DNA of 64,000 nucleotides from Rhizobiaceae bacterium (GTDB lineage: Bacteria; Pseudomonadota; Alphaproteobacteria; Rhizobiales; Rhizobiaceae), in contig JAHBYZ010000015.1 in NCBI GenBank assembly GCA_019635695.1, positions 23,991 through 87,990 on the forward strand, in the 5' to 3' direction. Of this stretch, positions 28,097 to 36,416 are shown piece after piece. The position numbers and the translations under genes were made by a program. Below the pieces are notes generated by a model. That model made no database searches, had not been told where the DNA came from, and was given only the letters and a program-made list of their open reading frames with translations. Numbering within the stretch: position 1 is the stretch's first letter; the number at the start of each line of letters is the position of its first letter.

Positions 28097-28207
28097 CATT
28101 GTTGACGCATACCTCCTCCCAATGCGTCGGCACCGGGCGGCGAACCTCCTCCCTCGCCGTCCACCAATCTAAGCCCGCCGATCTCCTCCCCGGCGGGCTT
28201 ATTTTGT
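28097..28207 (+). ncRNA. small RNA with three anti-Shine-Dalgarno hairpin loops (CcsR/alpha-r14/cuckoo type)
   Basis: Three hairpins follow one another, each showing a CTCCTCCC core in its loop. Hairpin 1 is GACGCAT/ATGCGTC (28104-28128) with loop ACCTCCTCCCA. Hairpin 2 is CGGCGA/TCGCCG (28138-28159) with loop ACCTCCTCCC. Hairpin 3 is the ten-pair terminator stem (28171-28200) with loop ATCTCCTCCC and a thymine-rich tail. Repeated CCUCCUCCC loops are the hallmark of the CcsR RNAs of Rhodobacter and related rhizobial RNAs, together called cuckoo RNAs. These are reported as stress-linked and able to pair with ribosome binding sites or titrate regulators. The 5' end is inferred; a weak TTGAAA-N16-CTACGT lies at 28066-28093. 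Confidence 0.8.
28171..28207 (+). terminator. intrinsic terminator forming the third sRNA hairpin
   Basis: AAGCCCGCCG and CGGCGGGCTT form a perfect ten-pair stem followed by ATTTTGTTT. The thymine tract is on the plus-strand side, so it ends the small RNA rather than the convergent phzF-like gene. Confidence 0.85.
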
Positions 28208-28226
28208 TTCTGGGCCAGGCCGCGCG

Positions 28227-29141
28227 CTAGGCGAGGATCGTGCCCTCCGCGGTGACGACGGCATGGCCGCCGATGCGGGCGGAAACGACCGCGCCGCCGG
28301 CTATCTCCATATCGAGCTTCAGCCGCGACGGCCGGCGCATTTCCACGCCCTGCGCGATCCACCCCGACCACGCGCCGCTCTCGACTCGCTCGCTTGCGCG
28401 AATCGCGCCGGAGAAGGCGGCGAGCGCCGAGCCGGTGGCGGGATCCTCATAGGATTTCGCGCCGCCGGTGAACATGCGGGCGCGGAAGGCGACGTCGCCT
28501 TCGCCCCGGCAATAGACATAGGCCGAAGCCGGCACGCCATTGCCGCGGTCGGGCGCCAGCTTGCGCCACGCGCGCGGATCGAGCGACGCGCGGCCGAGTG
28601 CCGCCAACGACTTCACCGGCACGCAGACATAAGGCACGCCGGCCGTCCATGCCGACGTCACATGGCCGTCGAAGCCGAGATCGGACGCTTCGAGGTTCAG
28701 CGCGGCGGCAACCGCTGCGGTATCGAGCGAAAGACCGAGCGGCTTCGACAGTTCGGGAAGCGCGAACTCCGCATAGTCGGCCTTGGCACCGGTGCGCGCG
28801 AGGCAGCGCACGTTGCCGATCTTCTCCTCAAGCACCAGTTTCATGCTGTCGCGACCGCCCTGCCCCAGCCCCGCCCTCCGCGCCAGCGCCACCGCGCTGC
28901 CCACCGTCGGGTGGCCGGCGAAGGGCATCTCGAAATTCGGCGTGAAGATGCGGATGGAAGCGAGGTGCCCCTCCGCTCGCGCGGGCAGCACGAACACCGT
29001 CTCGGACAGGTTGAACTCGGCCGCGACCTGCTGCATGCGAGCGGTGTCGAGCCCTTCGCAGTCGAGCACGACTGCCAGCGGATTGCCCTCCAGCACCGTG
29101 TCGGTGAACACGTCGAGGACCAGGTAGCGGCGCTTCTGCAT
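28227..29141 (-). CDS. PhzF family isomerase-like protein
   Basis: A 304-residue protein of the PhzF/diaminopimelate-epimerase fold. It opens with RYLVLDVFTDTVLEGNPLAVVLD, has the catalytic glutamate Glu47 in FNLSETVFV, the substrate loop FTPNFEMPFAGHPTVGSA, and the second-half motifs FTGGAKSYEDPATGSALAAF and QGVEMRRPS. Phenazine genes are absent, so the name refers only to the family; most such proteins have unknown substrates. It is convergent with the small RNA and divergent from the export system at 29.2 kb. Confidence 0.92.
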   Translation of the reverse strand: MQKRRYLVLDVFTDTVLEGNPLAVVLDCEGLDTARMQQVAAEFNLSETVFVLPARAEGHLASIRIFTPNFEMPFAGHPTVGSAVALARRAGLGQGGRDSMKLVLEEKIGNVRCLARTGAKADYAEFALPELSKPLGLSLDTAAVAAALNLEASDLGFDGHVTSAWTAGVPYVCVPVKSLAALGRASLDPRAWRKLAPDRGNGVPASAYVYCRGEGDVAFRARMFTGGAKSYEDPATGSALAAFSGAIRASERVESGAWSGWIAQGVEMRRPSRLKLDMEIAGGAVVSARIGGHAVVTAEGTILA

Positions 29142-29262
29142 TCGTGTTCAGGCCCCGTTCAGTGTCCGCGCGTCATCAACATGACCGCGAATTAATTTGA
29201 AAACCCGTCCCCGAGCGACGATCTTCGCCAGCGAAGGGACATCGGATGCAGCAGCATCGCGC

Positions 29263-30675
29263 ATGGGTACCGACGCAAAGATACCCGATGGACCGCATGA
29301 GATGGATCAACTCGTAAAGCCGCCGAAGCCCGTCGTGGCGCCAGACGTTGGCGCCGCTCTGGGCATCGATGCGACCGGAAGGTCGAAACCGCGCCGCCGC
29401 CTGTGGCCGTTTGTAGCCCTGCTGGTCGCAGCCGGCCTAGGCGCAGGCGCATGGTGGTGGTTCGGCCAGCCGGCCGAGGCCGTGCGCTTCGCGACCACGG
29501 CAGCCGAGCGCGGCACGCTGACGGTCGAGGTGTCGTCCACCGGCACATTGCAGCCGCTGACGCAGGTCGACGTTTCGAGCGAACTTTCGGGCGTGGTGCG
29601 CGAGGTGACCGTCGACGTGAACTCGCGCGTCGCGGCTGGCGACATGCTGGCCCGGCTCGACACCACGCGCATCGCCGCCCAGATCGAGCGCGCGCAGGCC
29701 AATGTGACGGCGGCGCAGGCCCGCGTCGGCGAGGCGCGCGTCACGCTCAACGAGGCGGAACAGGGCTTTGCCCGCGCCGAGCAGCTTTCGGCGCGCGGCA
29801 TGGTGGCCGAGCAGGCGCTCGACACGGCGCGCGCCGTGCGCGACCGTGCCGCGAGCGCCGTCGAGACGGCGCAGGCCAATCTCGCCATCGCCGAGGCCGA
29901 CCTCAAGCTGCAACAGGCGGACCTGGCCAAAAGCACCATCTACGCGCCGATCGACGGCATCGTCCTGACGCGGTCGGTCAATCCGGGCCAGACGGTTGCA
30001 GCCTCGACGCAGGCGCCGGTGCTGTTCGTCATCGCAGAAAACCTCGAGACCATGCAGCTCAACGCTGCCATCGACGAGGCCGACATCGGCACGGTGAAGG
30101 CCGGCCAGAAGGCGCGCTTTACCGTCGACGCTTTCCCGGAACGCCGCTTCGACGCGACCATACGCGACATCTCCTTCGCCTCGACCACCACCGAGGGCGT
30201 GGTGACCTATCAGGCCCGTCTCGACGTCTCCAACGCCGAACTGCTGCTGCGCCCCGGCATGACGGCGACGGTCAATGTCGTCACCCGCGAGGCGAACGAC
30301 GTGCTGCTTGTGCCGTCGGCCGCCTTCCGCTTCACCCCGCCGGCCGCGCAGCCGCAGCGATCGTTCTCGCTGACCAGCCTGTTCAGCGGCCCCCGCATGG
30401 GACCGGGCTTCGGCGGCCGGCAGCAGGCACGCAACGCCACTGGCGGCCGTTCGGTGTGGGTGCTGGAGAACGGCCAGCCGGTGCGCAAGCAGGTTTCCGT
30501 CGGCGCCATCGCCGGCGACATGACCGAGATCGTATCGGGCCTCGAAGACGGTGCGCAGGTCATCACCGGGATTGCGCGCAGCGGCGCCGCCACGCGCGCC
30601 TCTGCGGCCAACCGCACCTCGGGCCAGAACGCGGGAGGTCCGCCGGCGGGCGGACCGCCGCCTCCGGGGCTTTGA
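29263..30675 (+). CDS. MacA-like periplasmic adaptor (membrane fusion protein)
   Basis: This 470-residue adaptor has a cytoplasmic lead, one membrane helix at about residues 45-65 (WPFVALLVAAGLGAG), then the lipoyl/biotinyl halves (STGTLQPLTQVDVSSELSG and YAPIDGIVLTRSVNPGQTV). An alpha-helical coiled-coil hairpin rich in Ala/Gln/Glu lies between them, with a beta-barrel and membrane-proximal domain after. The C-terminus is Gly/Pro rich. It should bridge the ABC exporter encoded just downstream to an outer-membrane channel, which is not in the window. The start is uncertain: ATG 29263, ATG 29302 and TTG 29197 are all in frame. Confidence 0.88.
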   Translation: MGTDAKIPDGPHEMDQLVKPPKPVVAPDVGAALGIDATGRSKPRRRLWPFVALLVAAGLGAGAWWWFGQPAEAVRFATTAAERGTLTVEVSSTGTLQPLTQVDVSSELSGVVREVTVDVNSRVAAGDMLARLDTTRIAAQIERAQANVTAAQARVGEARVTLNEAEQGFARAEQLSARGMVAEQALDTARAVRDRAASAVETAQANLAIAEADLKLQQADLAKSTIYAPIDGIVLTRSVNPGQTVAASTQAPVLFVIAENLETMQLNAAIDEADIGTVKAGQKARFTVDAFPERRFDATIRDISFASTTTEGVVTYQARLDVSNAELLLRPGMTATVNVVTREANDVLLVPSAAFRFTPPAAQPQRSFSLTSLFSGPRMGPGFGGRQQARNATGGRSVWVLENGQPVRKQVSVGAIAGDMTEIVSGLEDGAQVITGIARSGAATRASAANRTSGQNAGGPPAGGPPPPGL

Positions 30676-30676
30676 C

Positions 30677-31414
30677 GTGAACGCCGCGCCGCCGCCCGGT
30701 GCCTTCGCGCCGCTGCTCGCCTTCCGCCAGGTCTGGAAGACCTATGGCGAGGGCGAGGCGCGCGTCGATGCGCTTGCCGGCGTCGACCTGTCGGTGATGC
30801 CCGGCGAGTTCGTGGCGATCATGGGACCGTCCGGCTCCGGCAAGTCGACGGCCATGAACATCATCGGCTGCCTCGACACGCCGACCGGCGGCACCTACGC
30901 CTTCAACGGCGTCGACGCCGGCCGGCTCGACCGCGGCCGCCGCGCCGTGCTGCGCAACCACTTCATCGGCTTCGTCTTCCAGGGCTACAATTTGCTGCCG
31001 CGCACCACGGCGGTGGAAAATGTCGAGCTGCCGCTGGTCTATCGCGGCGTCGGATCGCGCCAGCGGCGCGCCATGGCGCTGGAGGCGCTCGACCAGGTCG
31101 GGCTTGCCGGCCGCGCTGACCACACGCCGGCCGAGCTTTCCGGCGGCCAGCAGCAGCGTGTGGCCATCGCCCGCGCCATCGTCACCCGTCCTGCCCTTCT
31201 GGTCGCCGACGAGCCCACGGGCAACCTCGACACCGCCCGCAGCCACGAGATCATGGAACTGCTGACCGGTCTCAACGAGGAGCACGGGCTGACCGTGCTG
31301 ATCGTCACCCACGAAAGCGACATCGCGCAATACGCCCAGCGCAACATTTCCTTCCTCGACGGCAACATCGTCTCCGACGTCATGCGCCCGACTTCAGCAA
31401 CAGAGGTGGCGTGA
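30677..31414 (+). CDS. MacB-type ABC transporter ATP-binding protein
   Basis: A 245-residue ATPase of the MacB/LolD group. It has Walker A GPSGSGKST (residues 50-58), Q-loop FVFQGYNLLPRTTAVENVELPL, signature LSGGQQQRVAIARA, Walker B LLVADEPTGNLD and the H-loop VTHESD. The GTG start lies one base after the adaptor stop and gives the usual N-terminus; no ATG fits. The stop shares one base with the permease ATG. In Escherichia coli MacB these two domains are fused; here they are separate genes. Confidence 0.93.
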   Translation: MNAAPPPGAFAPLLAFRQVWKTYGEGEARVDALAGVDLSVMPGEFVAIMGPSGSGKSTAMNIIGCLDTPTGGTYAFNGVDAGRLDRGRRAVLRNHFIGFVFQGYNLLPRTTAVENVELPLVYRGVGSRQRRAMALEALDQVGLAGRADHTPAELSGGQQQRVAIARAIVTRPALLVADEPTGNLDTARSHEIMELLTGLNEEHGLTVLIVTHESDIAQYAQRNISFLDGNIVSDVMRPTSATEVA

Positions 31415-32622
31415 TGTTCTGGGAGACCGTCCGCCTCGCGCTCCGCTCTGTCCGCCGCAACGCGCTGCGCTCGTTCCTGACGCTGCTCGGCATCGTCATC
31501 GGCGTGGCCGCGGTGATCGCCATGATAACCATCGGCACCGGCACGACGGCGAAGGTCAAGCAGGACATCGCCAAGCTCGGCTCCAACCTGCTGGTGGTCA
31601 ACGCCATGCGTCCGGCGCGCGGCGGCGGCACCAATTTCGACTTCCAGCGCCTCGACGAGCGCGATCTCGCGGCGCTGCGCGCGGGTCTCGACGACGTCAC
31701 AGCGGTGTCCTCCGCCTCCCAGCGCCAGCAGCGCGTCGTCTACGGCGCGCAGAACACCACGGTCGGCGTCACCGGCACCGACAACGACTATTTCGTCGCC
31801 CGCGACTGGGGCGTCACGCTCGGCCGAGAATTCTCCGATTCGGAACTGCGCGGCGGCACGCCGGTGTGTATCCTCGGCCAGACCGTGCGCACCGAGCTGT
31901 TCGGCGCCGGCAACCCCGTGGGCGAACTGATCCGCCTCGGGCGCATGAGTTGCACCATCATTGGCGTGCTCGATGCCAAGGGCACCACCGGCTTCGGCCA
32001 GGATCAGGACAACGTCGTGCTGGTGCCGGTCACCACCTACCAGCGCCGCATCGCCGGAAACCGCAACATCGACAACATCTACGTCTCGGCTGTCGACGGT
32101 GCCGACACCAGCGAGGTGCTGGGCCAGATCGAGGGCATCCTGCGCCACACCCGCCGCATCACGCCGCAGCAGGAGGACAATTTCGTCGTACGCGACATGA
32201 CGCAGGTGGCCGACGCCATGGCCAGCACCACCACGGTGATGACCGGCATGCTCGGCGCGCTGGCCGGCGTGTCGCTGCTGGTCGGCGGCATCGGGATTAT
32301 GAACATCATGCTGGTGTCAGTGACCGAGCGCACGCGCGAGATCGGCATCCGCCTCGCCATCGGCGCGCACGAGCGCCATATCCTCACGCAGTTTCTGGTG
32401 GAAGCCACGGTGCTTTCCGTCATCGGCGGCATCGTCGGCGTCGTGCTCGGCCTTGCCATCGCCGGCGGCTCGACCTGGGCGCTCGCGATCCCCTTCGTGC
32501 CCTCGCCTGCCGTCATCGCGCTCGCCGTCGGCTTCTCCGGCCTGATCGGTGTCGTCTTCGGCTTCTTCCCGGCCCTGCGCGGGGCGCGCCTGGACCCCAT
32601 CGACGCGCTGCGGCACGAGTAG
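31414..32622 (+). CDS. MacB-type ABC transporter permease
   Basis: A 402-residue permease with one N-terminal helix (about residues 18-42), a large periplasmic MacB_PCD domain, and three C-terminal FtsX-type helices starting at MLGALAGVSLLVGGIGIMNIMLVSVTERTREIGIRLAIGA (read in part). The conserved TERTREIGIR loop contacts the ATPase. The ATG at 31414 overlaps the ATPase stop by one base; a GTG at 31411 is possible. With the adaptor and ATPase it forms a complete MacAB-like exporter, with macrolides, peptides or lipids as possible cargo. The physiological substrate is unknown. Confidence 0.92.
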   Translation: MFWETVRLALRSVRRNALRSFLTLLGIVIGVAAVIAMITIGTGTTAKVKQDIAKLGSNLLVVNAMRPARGGGTNFDFQRLDERDLAALRAGLDDVTAVSSASQRQQRVVYGAQNTTVGVTGTDNDYFVARDWGVTLGREFSDSELRGGTPVCILGQTVRTELFGAGNPVGELIRLGRMSCTIIGVLDAKGTTGFGQDQDNVVLVPVTTYQRRIAGNRNIDNIYVSAVDGADTSEVLGQIEGILRHTRRITPQQEDNFVVRDMTQVADAMASTTTVMTGMLGALAGVSLLVGGIGIMNIMLVSVTERTREIGIRLAIGAHERHILTQFLVEATVLSVIGGIVGVVLGLAIAGGSTWALAIPFVPSPAVIALAVGFSGLIGVVFGFFPALRGARLDPIDALRHE

Positions 32623-32642
32623 CCGTGACTTTCGCCTCACGT

Positions 32643-32671
32643 TTGACAGCGACGCTCTGCCGAGATACTTA
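32643..32671 (+). promoter_or_regulatory. sigma-70 promoter of the extradiol-dioxygenase cluster
   Basis: A consensus -35 TTGACA is followed after 17 bases by TACTTA. The -10 overlaps the left side of the near-palindrome at 32668-32683, so a protein bound there would block RNA polymerase. Confidence 0.7.
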
Positions 32672-32683
32672 ACGCATTAACTA
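32668..32683. promoter_or_regulatory. candidate operator shared with the BKACE promoter
   Basis: CTTAACGCATTAACTA overlaps the -10. The same 16-base motif, with two differences, occurs at 37279-37294 upstream of the convergently placed BKACE gene. Its core TTAACGCATTAA is nearly palindromic, as expected for a dimeric repressor. Confidence 0.5.
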
Positions 32684-32704
32684 ACAGCTCGGGGAGGAAC
32701 GATC

Positions 32705-33673
32705 GTGCGGCTTGCGAGCTATCGCCATGGCGACGTCGACCGCATCGGTTTCGAGGTCGACGGGCTGCTCTACGACCTGAACGTGGCGTTGCAGGCCGCC
32801 GCCCGGCCGGAGCGTTACGCTTCCATGATGGCGCTGATCGAGGACGGCGAGCGCGGCCGCGCCGAGGCCGAAAGCGCATACCGCTTCGTTCTCGCCAACC
32901 TCAACGCCGTGAAGGGCGCGCCGCTGTCGGAGGTGCGCTGGCACCCGCCGGTGCGCAAGCCCTACAAGATCTGCGGCATCGCACTCAACAACTCGGCCAG
33001 CGACGCGCGCAAGATCAGCGCGCCGAACCATCCGATGTTCTTCCTGAAGCCCGCCTCCTGCCTCGTCGGCCACGGCGAGCCGATCGTCGTGCGCGACTAT
33101 TACGGCAGTGTGCATCCCGAGCCCGAGCTCGCGGTCATCATCGCCAAGGAGTGCAAGGACGTGGCTGTCGAGGACGCGCTCGACTGCGTCTACGGCTATT
33201 CGATCCTGAACGACATGACCGGCAACGCCATGCGCGCCGAGGACATGGTCCACTACTACGCCCTCTATCCCACCAAGGACGACCCGAACGTGGTCGAGAA
33301 GCGCGAGCAGCATCTTTCCTATGCCGCGCGTTACAAGGGCTCCGACACGTTCGGGCCGATGGGACCGTGGCTGGTGACCAAGGACGACGTGCCGGACCCG
33401 CACGCTCTCGAGGTCAGGGCCTGGCACAAGGACGAGGTCATCGCCGAGGACTCGACCGCATACTACACCTACGGCGTGCCGCAGATCATCGCCTGGGTCA
33501 CCCGCTTCCACACGCTGTGGCCGGGCGATGTGATCTCCATGGGCACCGCGTTTCGCCCGTCGGCGAGCGCCAAACGCAGCCTGCACACCGCCAACATCAC
33601 CGCGCGCGGCGGGCCCGTGTCGGTCGAGATCAGCGGGCTCGGCCGGCTGGAAAACCCCGTCGTGAAGAAATGA
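32705..33673 (+). CDS. fumarylacetoacetate hydrolase (FAH) family protein
   Basis: A 322-residue FAH-fold hydrolase. The metal-binding acids lie in VHPEPELAVII (the ExE pair) and SILNDMTGNAM (the aspartate), with PMFFLKPASCLVGHGEPI before them and the closing strand VEISGLGRLENPV. FAH-family enzymes cleave C-C bonds or decarboxylate ring-cleavage products. Being first in an operon with an extradiol dioxygenase supports such a role. The start is a GTG with GGGGAGGAA seven bases upstream. The stop overlaps the next gene by four bases. Confidence 0.92.
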   Translation: MRLASYRHGDVDRIGFEVDGLLYDLNVALQAAARPERYASMMALIEDGERGRAEAESAYRFVLANLNAVKGAPLSEVRWHPPVRKPYKICGIALNNSASDARKISAPNHPMFFLKPASCLVGHGEPIVVRDYYGSVHPEPELAVIIAKECKDVAVEDALDCVYGYSILNDMTGNAMRAEDMVHYYALYPTKDDPNVVEKREQHLSYAARYKGSDTFGPMGPWLVTKDDVPDPHALEVRAWHKDEVIAEDSTAYYTYGVPQIIAWVTRFHTLWPGDVISMGTAFRPSASAKRSLHTANITARGGPVSVEISGLGRLENPVVKK

Positions 33674-34131
33674 GCGACGACACGCGCATCGCCGACCGCC
33701 TCGCCATCCGCGAGCTGAACGACGCCTTCGCCTTCGGGCTGGACCACGGCGACGTCGACCTGTTCCTTTCCATTTTCACCGACGAGGTGGCCTACGCCAA
33801 CGGCGCGCGCAAGCTCGCGGGCATGGCCGAGATGGAGCCGTTCTTCCGGGCGCGGGCGCAGAGCCGACGCCTGTCGCGCCACATCTACAGCGGCCTGCGC
33901 ATCGCCTTTGACGGTCCCGACCGGGCGACAGGCACCGGCACGTGGGTCACTTTCGCCGGCGAAGGCATCCCGCCGGTCGAGGGCACCATGCCCTTCGTCG
34001 TCTCCGACGTGCGGGACGATTACGTGCGCGGCGCCGACGGCCGCTGGCGCATCGCTGCGCGCACCATCTCGCCGGTGTTCCAGAGCGCGAGCGTGCCAAC
34101 GCTGGCAGCCACGATGGGCAAGACCGCGTGA
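33670..34131 (+). CDS. SnoaL/NTF2-like protein
   Basis: A 153-residue protein with the NTF2-like cone fold: IADRLAIRELNDAFAFGLDHGDVDLFLSIFTDEVAYANG (read in part), then FFRARAQSRRLSRHIYSGLRI and RWRIAARTISPVF. This pattern is common to small hydratases, isomerases, dehydratases and the beta subunits of ring-hydroxylating dioxygenases. No alpha subunit is present, so a lone SnoaL-like enzyme acting on a ring-cleavage intermediate is more likely. It is coupled by four-base overlaps to the genes on both sides. Confidence 0.8.
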   Translation: MSDDTRIADRLAIRELNDAFAFGLDHGDVDLFLSIFTDEVAYANGARKLAGMAEMEPFFRARAQSRRLSRHIYSGLRIAFDGPDRATGTGTWVTFAGEGIPPVEGTMPFVVSDVRDDYVRGADGRWRIAARTISPVFQSASVPTLAATMGKTA

Positions 34132-34925
34132 CCCTCTCGTCGGGCCATCTCGATTTCAACCGGGGCAGTCTCGTCTACCAGACCAATGGCGCGGGCGCGC
34201 CGATCGTCTTCCTGCATGGCTTCGCGCTCGACATGGCGATGTGGGTCGCGCAATTCCGCCATTTCGGCCGGAAGAACTGCGCCGTCCGCTACGATCTGCG
34301 CGGCTTCGGGCGCTCCTCGCTGCCTTCGGGTGCTTACGATCATTGCGCCGACCTCGCGGCCCTGCTCGACCATCTCGCACTGAAGCGCCCCCTGCTCGTC
34401 GGGCTGTCGCTGGGCGCCAACATCGCGCTGCGCTTCGCCGCCGAGCGTCCCGACCGCGTCGCCGGCATCGTGCTCGCCTCGCCCGGCCTGCCCGGCCACG
34501 TCTGGACCGAGGAGCGCCCGCCGGACGCCGCGCGTGCCATAGGAAAGGCGCGCGGCGTCGAAGCGGCGCGCGCCTTCTGGGGCAGCCATCCGATCTTCGC
34601 CTCGCTCGCCGCATACCCTTCCGCCCGGGCCGAAGTGATGCGGATGCTGGCGGGCTATTCCGGCTGGCACTGGCGCGAGGACGACGTGCAGGCGCCTGCC
34701 GCGCCGATCATCGACCGGCTGGAGACGATTGCCACGCCGGCGCTGGTGCTTTCCGGCGGTCTCGACGTGACCGGCTACCGCGACATCGCGGACGTGCTGG
34801 CGCGGCGGCTGCCGAACGCGCGCCTTGTCCGCTACCCGGACTGCGGCCATATGCTCACCATGGAGCGGCCGGACGCGGTCAACGCGGAGATTGCCGCCTT
34901 CGCGGCTAAACTGCCGGCCGCCTGA
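34128..34925 (+). CDS. alpha/beta hydrolase, meta-cleavage hydrolase or enol-lactonase type
   Basis: A 265-residue alpha/beta hydrolase with the full triad: nucleophile Ser94 in GLSLGAN, Asp212 in SGGLDVTGY and His240 in DCGHML. The oxyanion region is VFLHGFALDM. The fold and length match 3-oxoadipate enol-lactonases and meta-cleavage product hydrolases. The start is a GTG overlapping the stop of the SnoaL-like gene (GTGA). Its place between ring-cleavage enzymes supports hydrolysis of an aromatic-degradation intermediate, but the substrate is open. Confidence 0.9.
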   Translation: MTLSSGHLDFNRGSLVYQTNGAGAPIVFLHGFALDMAMWVAQFRHFGRKNCAVRYDLRGFGRSSLPSGAYDHCADLAALLDHLALKRPLLVGLSLGANIALRFAAERPDRVAGIVLASPGLPGHVWTEERPPDAARAIGKARGVEAARAFWGSHPIFASLAAYPSARAEVMRMLAGYSGWHWREDDVQAPAAPIIDRLETIATPALVLSGGLDVTGYRDIADVLARRLPNARLVRYPDCGHMLTMERPDAVNAEIAAFAAKLPAA

Positions 34926-34964
34926 AGCGGCTATGAAACGGGCCGTGAAAACGGGAGTGACGCG

Positions 34965-35342
34965 ATGAGCAATTCCGTTCCCTTCAACCTCGATCCGCCG
35001 GGCACCTATATCTACACCGGCGAGATGGCCTCCAAAGGCTATCAGTTGACGCGCTTCGGTCTGTCGCTGCGCAAACCGGCCAACCGCGAGAAGTTTCTCG
35101 CCGACGAGGTCGGCTACATGCGCGACGCCGGCCTCTCCGACGCCGAGATCGCGCTGGTCAGGACGCGCGACTGGACCGGCCTCATCCAGGCCGGCGGTCA
35201 CCTGCAGGCCATGCTCAAGGTCGCCGCCACCGTCGGCCAGAACCTGTGGCACATCGGCGCGCACAATGCCGGCATGGAAGTCGAGGAACTGATGAAGATC
35301 ACCCCGCGCAAGGTGCGCGCGGTTCCCGGCGGCAAGGATTGA
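34965..35342 (+). CDS. LigA-like alpha subunit of an extradiol (protocatechuate 4,5-type) dioxygenase
   Basis: A 125-residue helical protein resembling the small LigA subunit. It has PFNLDPPGTYIYTGEMASKGYQLTRFGLSLRKPANREKF (read in part), DEVGYMRDAGLSDAEIALVRTRDW and GGHLQAMLKVAATVGQNLWHIGAHNAGM. In LigAB this chain caps the active site of the catalytic beta subunit, which follows 13 bases downstream. A GGGAGTG ribosome binding site precedes the ATG. The 39-base gap from the hydrolase gene is the largest in the operon and shows no separate promoter. Confidence 0.88.
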   Translation: MSNSVPFNLDPPGTYIYTGEMASKGYQLTRFGLSLRKPANREKFLADEVGYMRDAGLSDAEIALVRTRDWTGLIQAGGHLQAMLKVAATVGQNLWHIGAHNAGMEVEELMKITPRKVRAVPGGKD

Positions 35343-35355
35343 GAGGCAAGGACTG

Positions 35356-36198
35356 ATGGCCAGGATCGTCGGCGGCTTCGGCATCTCGCACACGCCCTCC
35401 ATGGGCATGGAGTACGACAAGGGCATGGCGAAGGGTTTCGACCCGCGCTGGCAGAAATGGTTCGACGGCACCCGCGCGGTGAAGGCCTGGCTGGAGAAGA
35501 TCCGTCCCGAGCGGCTGGTCATCGTCTACAACGACCATCTGAACCATTTCGACTTCGACGCTTACCCGACGTTGGCGATCGGCGTCGCGCCAAGCTTCCG
35601 TCAGGCCGACGAAGGCTGGGGGCCCCGTCCGTTCCCGAGCCTCGTCGGCGACGTCGACCTCGGCTGGCACCTGACCAATAGGCTCGTGCGCGGCGGCTAC
35701 GACCTGACGGTCTGCCAGGACTTGGCCGTCGACCATGGCATCTATTCGTGGTTCCCCTATCTGTTCGACACGCCGTGGGACATTCCGATCGTGCCGCTCG
35801 CCATCAACATGGTCCGCCACCCGATCCCGACCAACGAGCGGCTGCACGGGCTGGGCAAGGCGCTGGGCGAGGCGATCCGTTCCTTCCCCGGCGACCAGCG
35901 CACCGTGGTGATCTCGACCGGCGGCATGTCGCACCAGATCAGCGGCGCCCGCTTCGGCATCGCCAACGAGGCGCTCGACGAGTTCTTCCTGTCGAAGATC
36001 AAGGACGACGTTCAGGAACTGGTCGACATCCCGCAGGAAGAGATGATGAGGCTCGGCGGCACCGAGGCGTCGGAACTGGCCATCTGGTTTTCCATGCGCG
36101 GTGCACTGAGCGACAACCTCGTGGAGCGCCACCGCTACTACACCTTCCCGGCCATCACCGGCTGCGGCGTCATCGTCCTGGAGGAGAAGGCGGCCTAG
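35356..36198 (+). CDS. LigB-like catalytic subunit of an extradiol dioxygenase
   Basis: A 280-residue class III extradiol dioxygenase. The iron ligands match LigB numbering: His12 in GISHTPSMG and His61 in YNDHLNHFDFDAYPTLAIG, with a later glutamate in GGTEASELAIW (Glu237 or Glu240). The proposed catalytic base is His193 in STGGMSHQISG. It should open a catechol-type ring by meta cleavage using ferrous iron. LigI, LigJ and LigK homologues are absent here, so the pathway after ring opening must differ from the Sphingobium protocatechuate route. Protocatechuate, gallate or another catechol are all possible substrates. Confidence 0.9.
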   Translation: MARIVGGFGISHTPSMGMEYDKGMAKGFDPRWQKWFDGTRAVKAWLEKIRPERLVIVYNDHLNHFDFDAYPTLAIGVAPSFRQADEGWGPRPFPSLVGDVDLGWHLTNRLVRGGYDLTVCQDLAVDHGIYSWFPYLFDTPWDIPIVPLAINMVRHPIPTNERLHGLGKALGEAIRSFPGDQRTVVISTGGMSHQISGARFGIANEALDEFFLSKIKDDVQELVDIPQEEMMRLGGTEASELAIWFSMRGALSDNLVERHRYYTFPAITGCGVIVLEEKAA

Positions 36199-36202
36199 CC
36201 GC

Positions 36203-36331
36203 CTACTGCTTCTTGCGGCCGAACTTCCAGAACCCGGCGGCCGCCGCCACGAGCGCGGCCAGGGTTGCACCCAGTATTTCGCCGCTGACGGTATCGACGG
36301 TGACGTTCACTATCTGCTCAAGCACCGACAT
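36203..36331 (-). CDS. possible 42-aa single-span membrane protein
   Basis: MSVLEQIVNVTVDTVSGEIL is followed by a hydrophobic helix (about residues 18-34, LGATLAALVAAAAGFW) and a basic end KFGRKKQ, a positive-inside pattern. GGGG lies seven bases before the ATG. It fills the gap between the dioxygenase and BKACE genes and lies four bases from the dioxygenase stop on the opposite strand. No homologue is recalled; it could be spurious, but the composition and topology are protein-like. Confidence 0.4.
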   Translation of the reverse strand: MSVLEQIVNVTVDTVSGEILGATLAALVAAAAGFWKFGRKKQ

Positions 36332-36416
36332 CTGACGCCCCATTCCTGGCGGGGCAGCCTACTTCCCCAGCGTAAGCATGTCGACCGACACCGGCCGGCC
36401 GCATCGTACCGTGCTG

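Noticed and set aside
33670..34131. SnoaL-like protein as the beta subunit of a ring-hydroxylating dioxygenase
   Set aside because: There is no Rieske alpha subunit in the window, and the protein is coupled to ring-cleavage genes instead.
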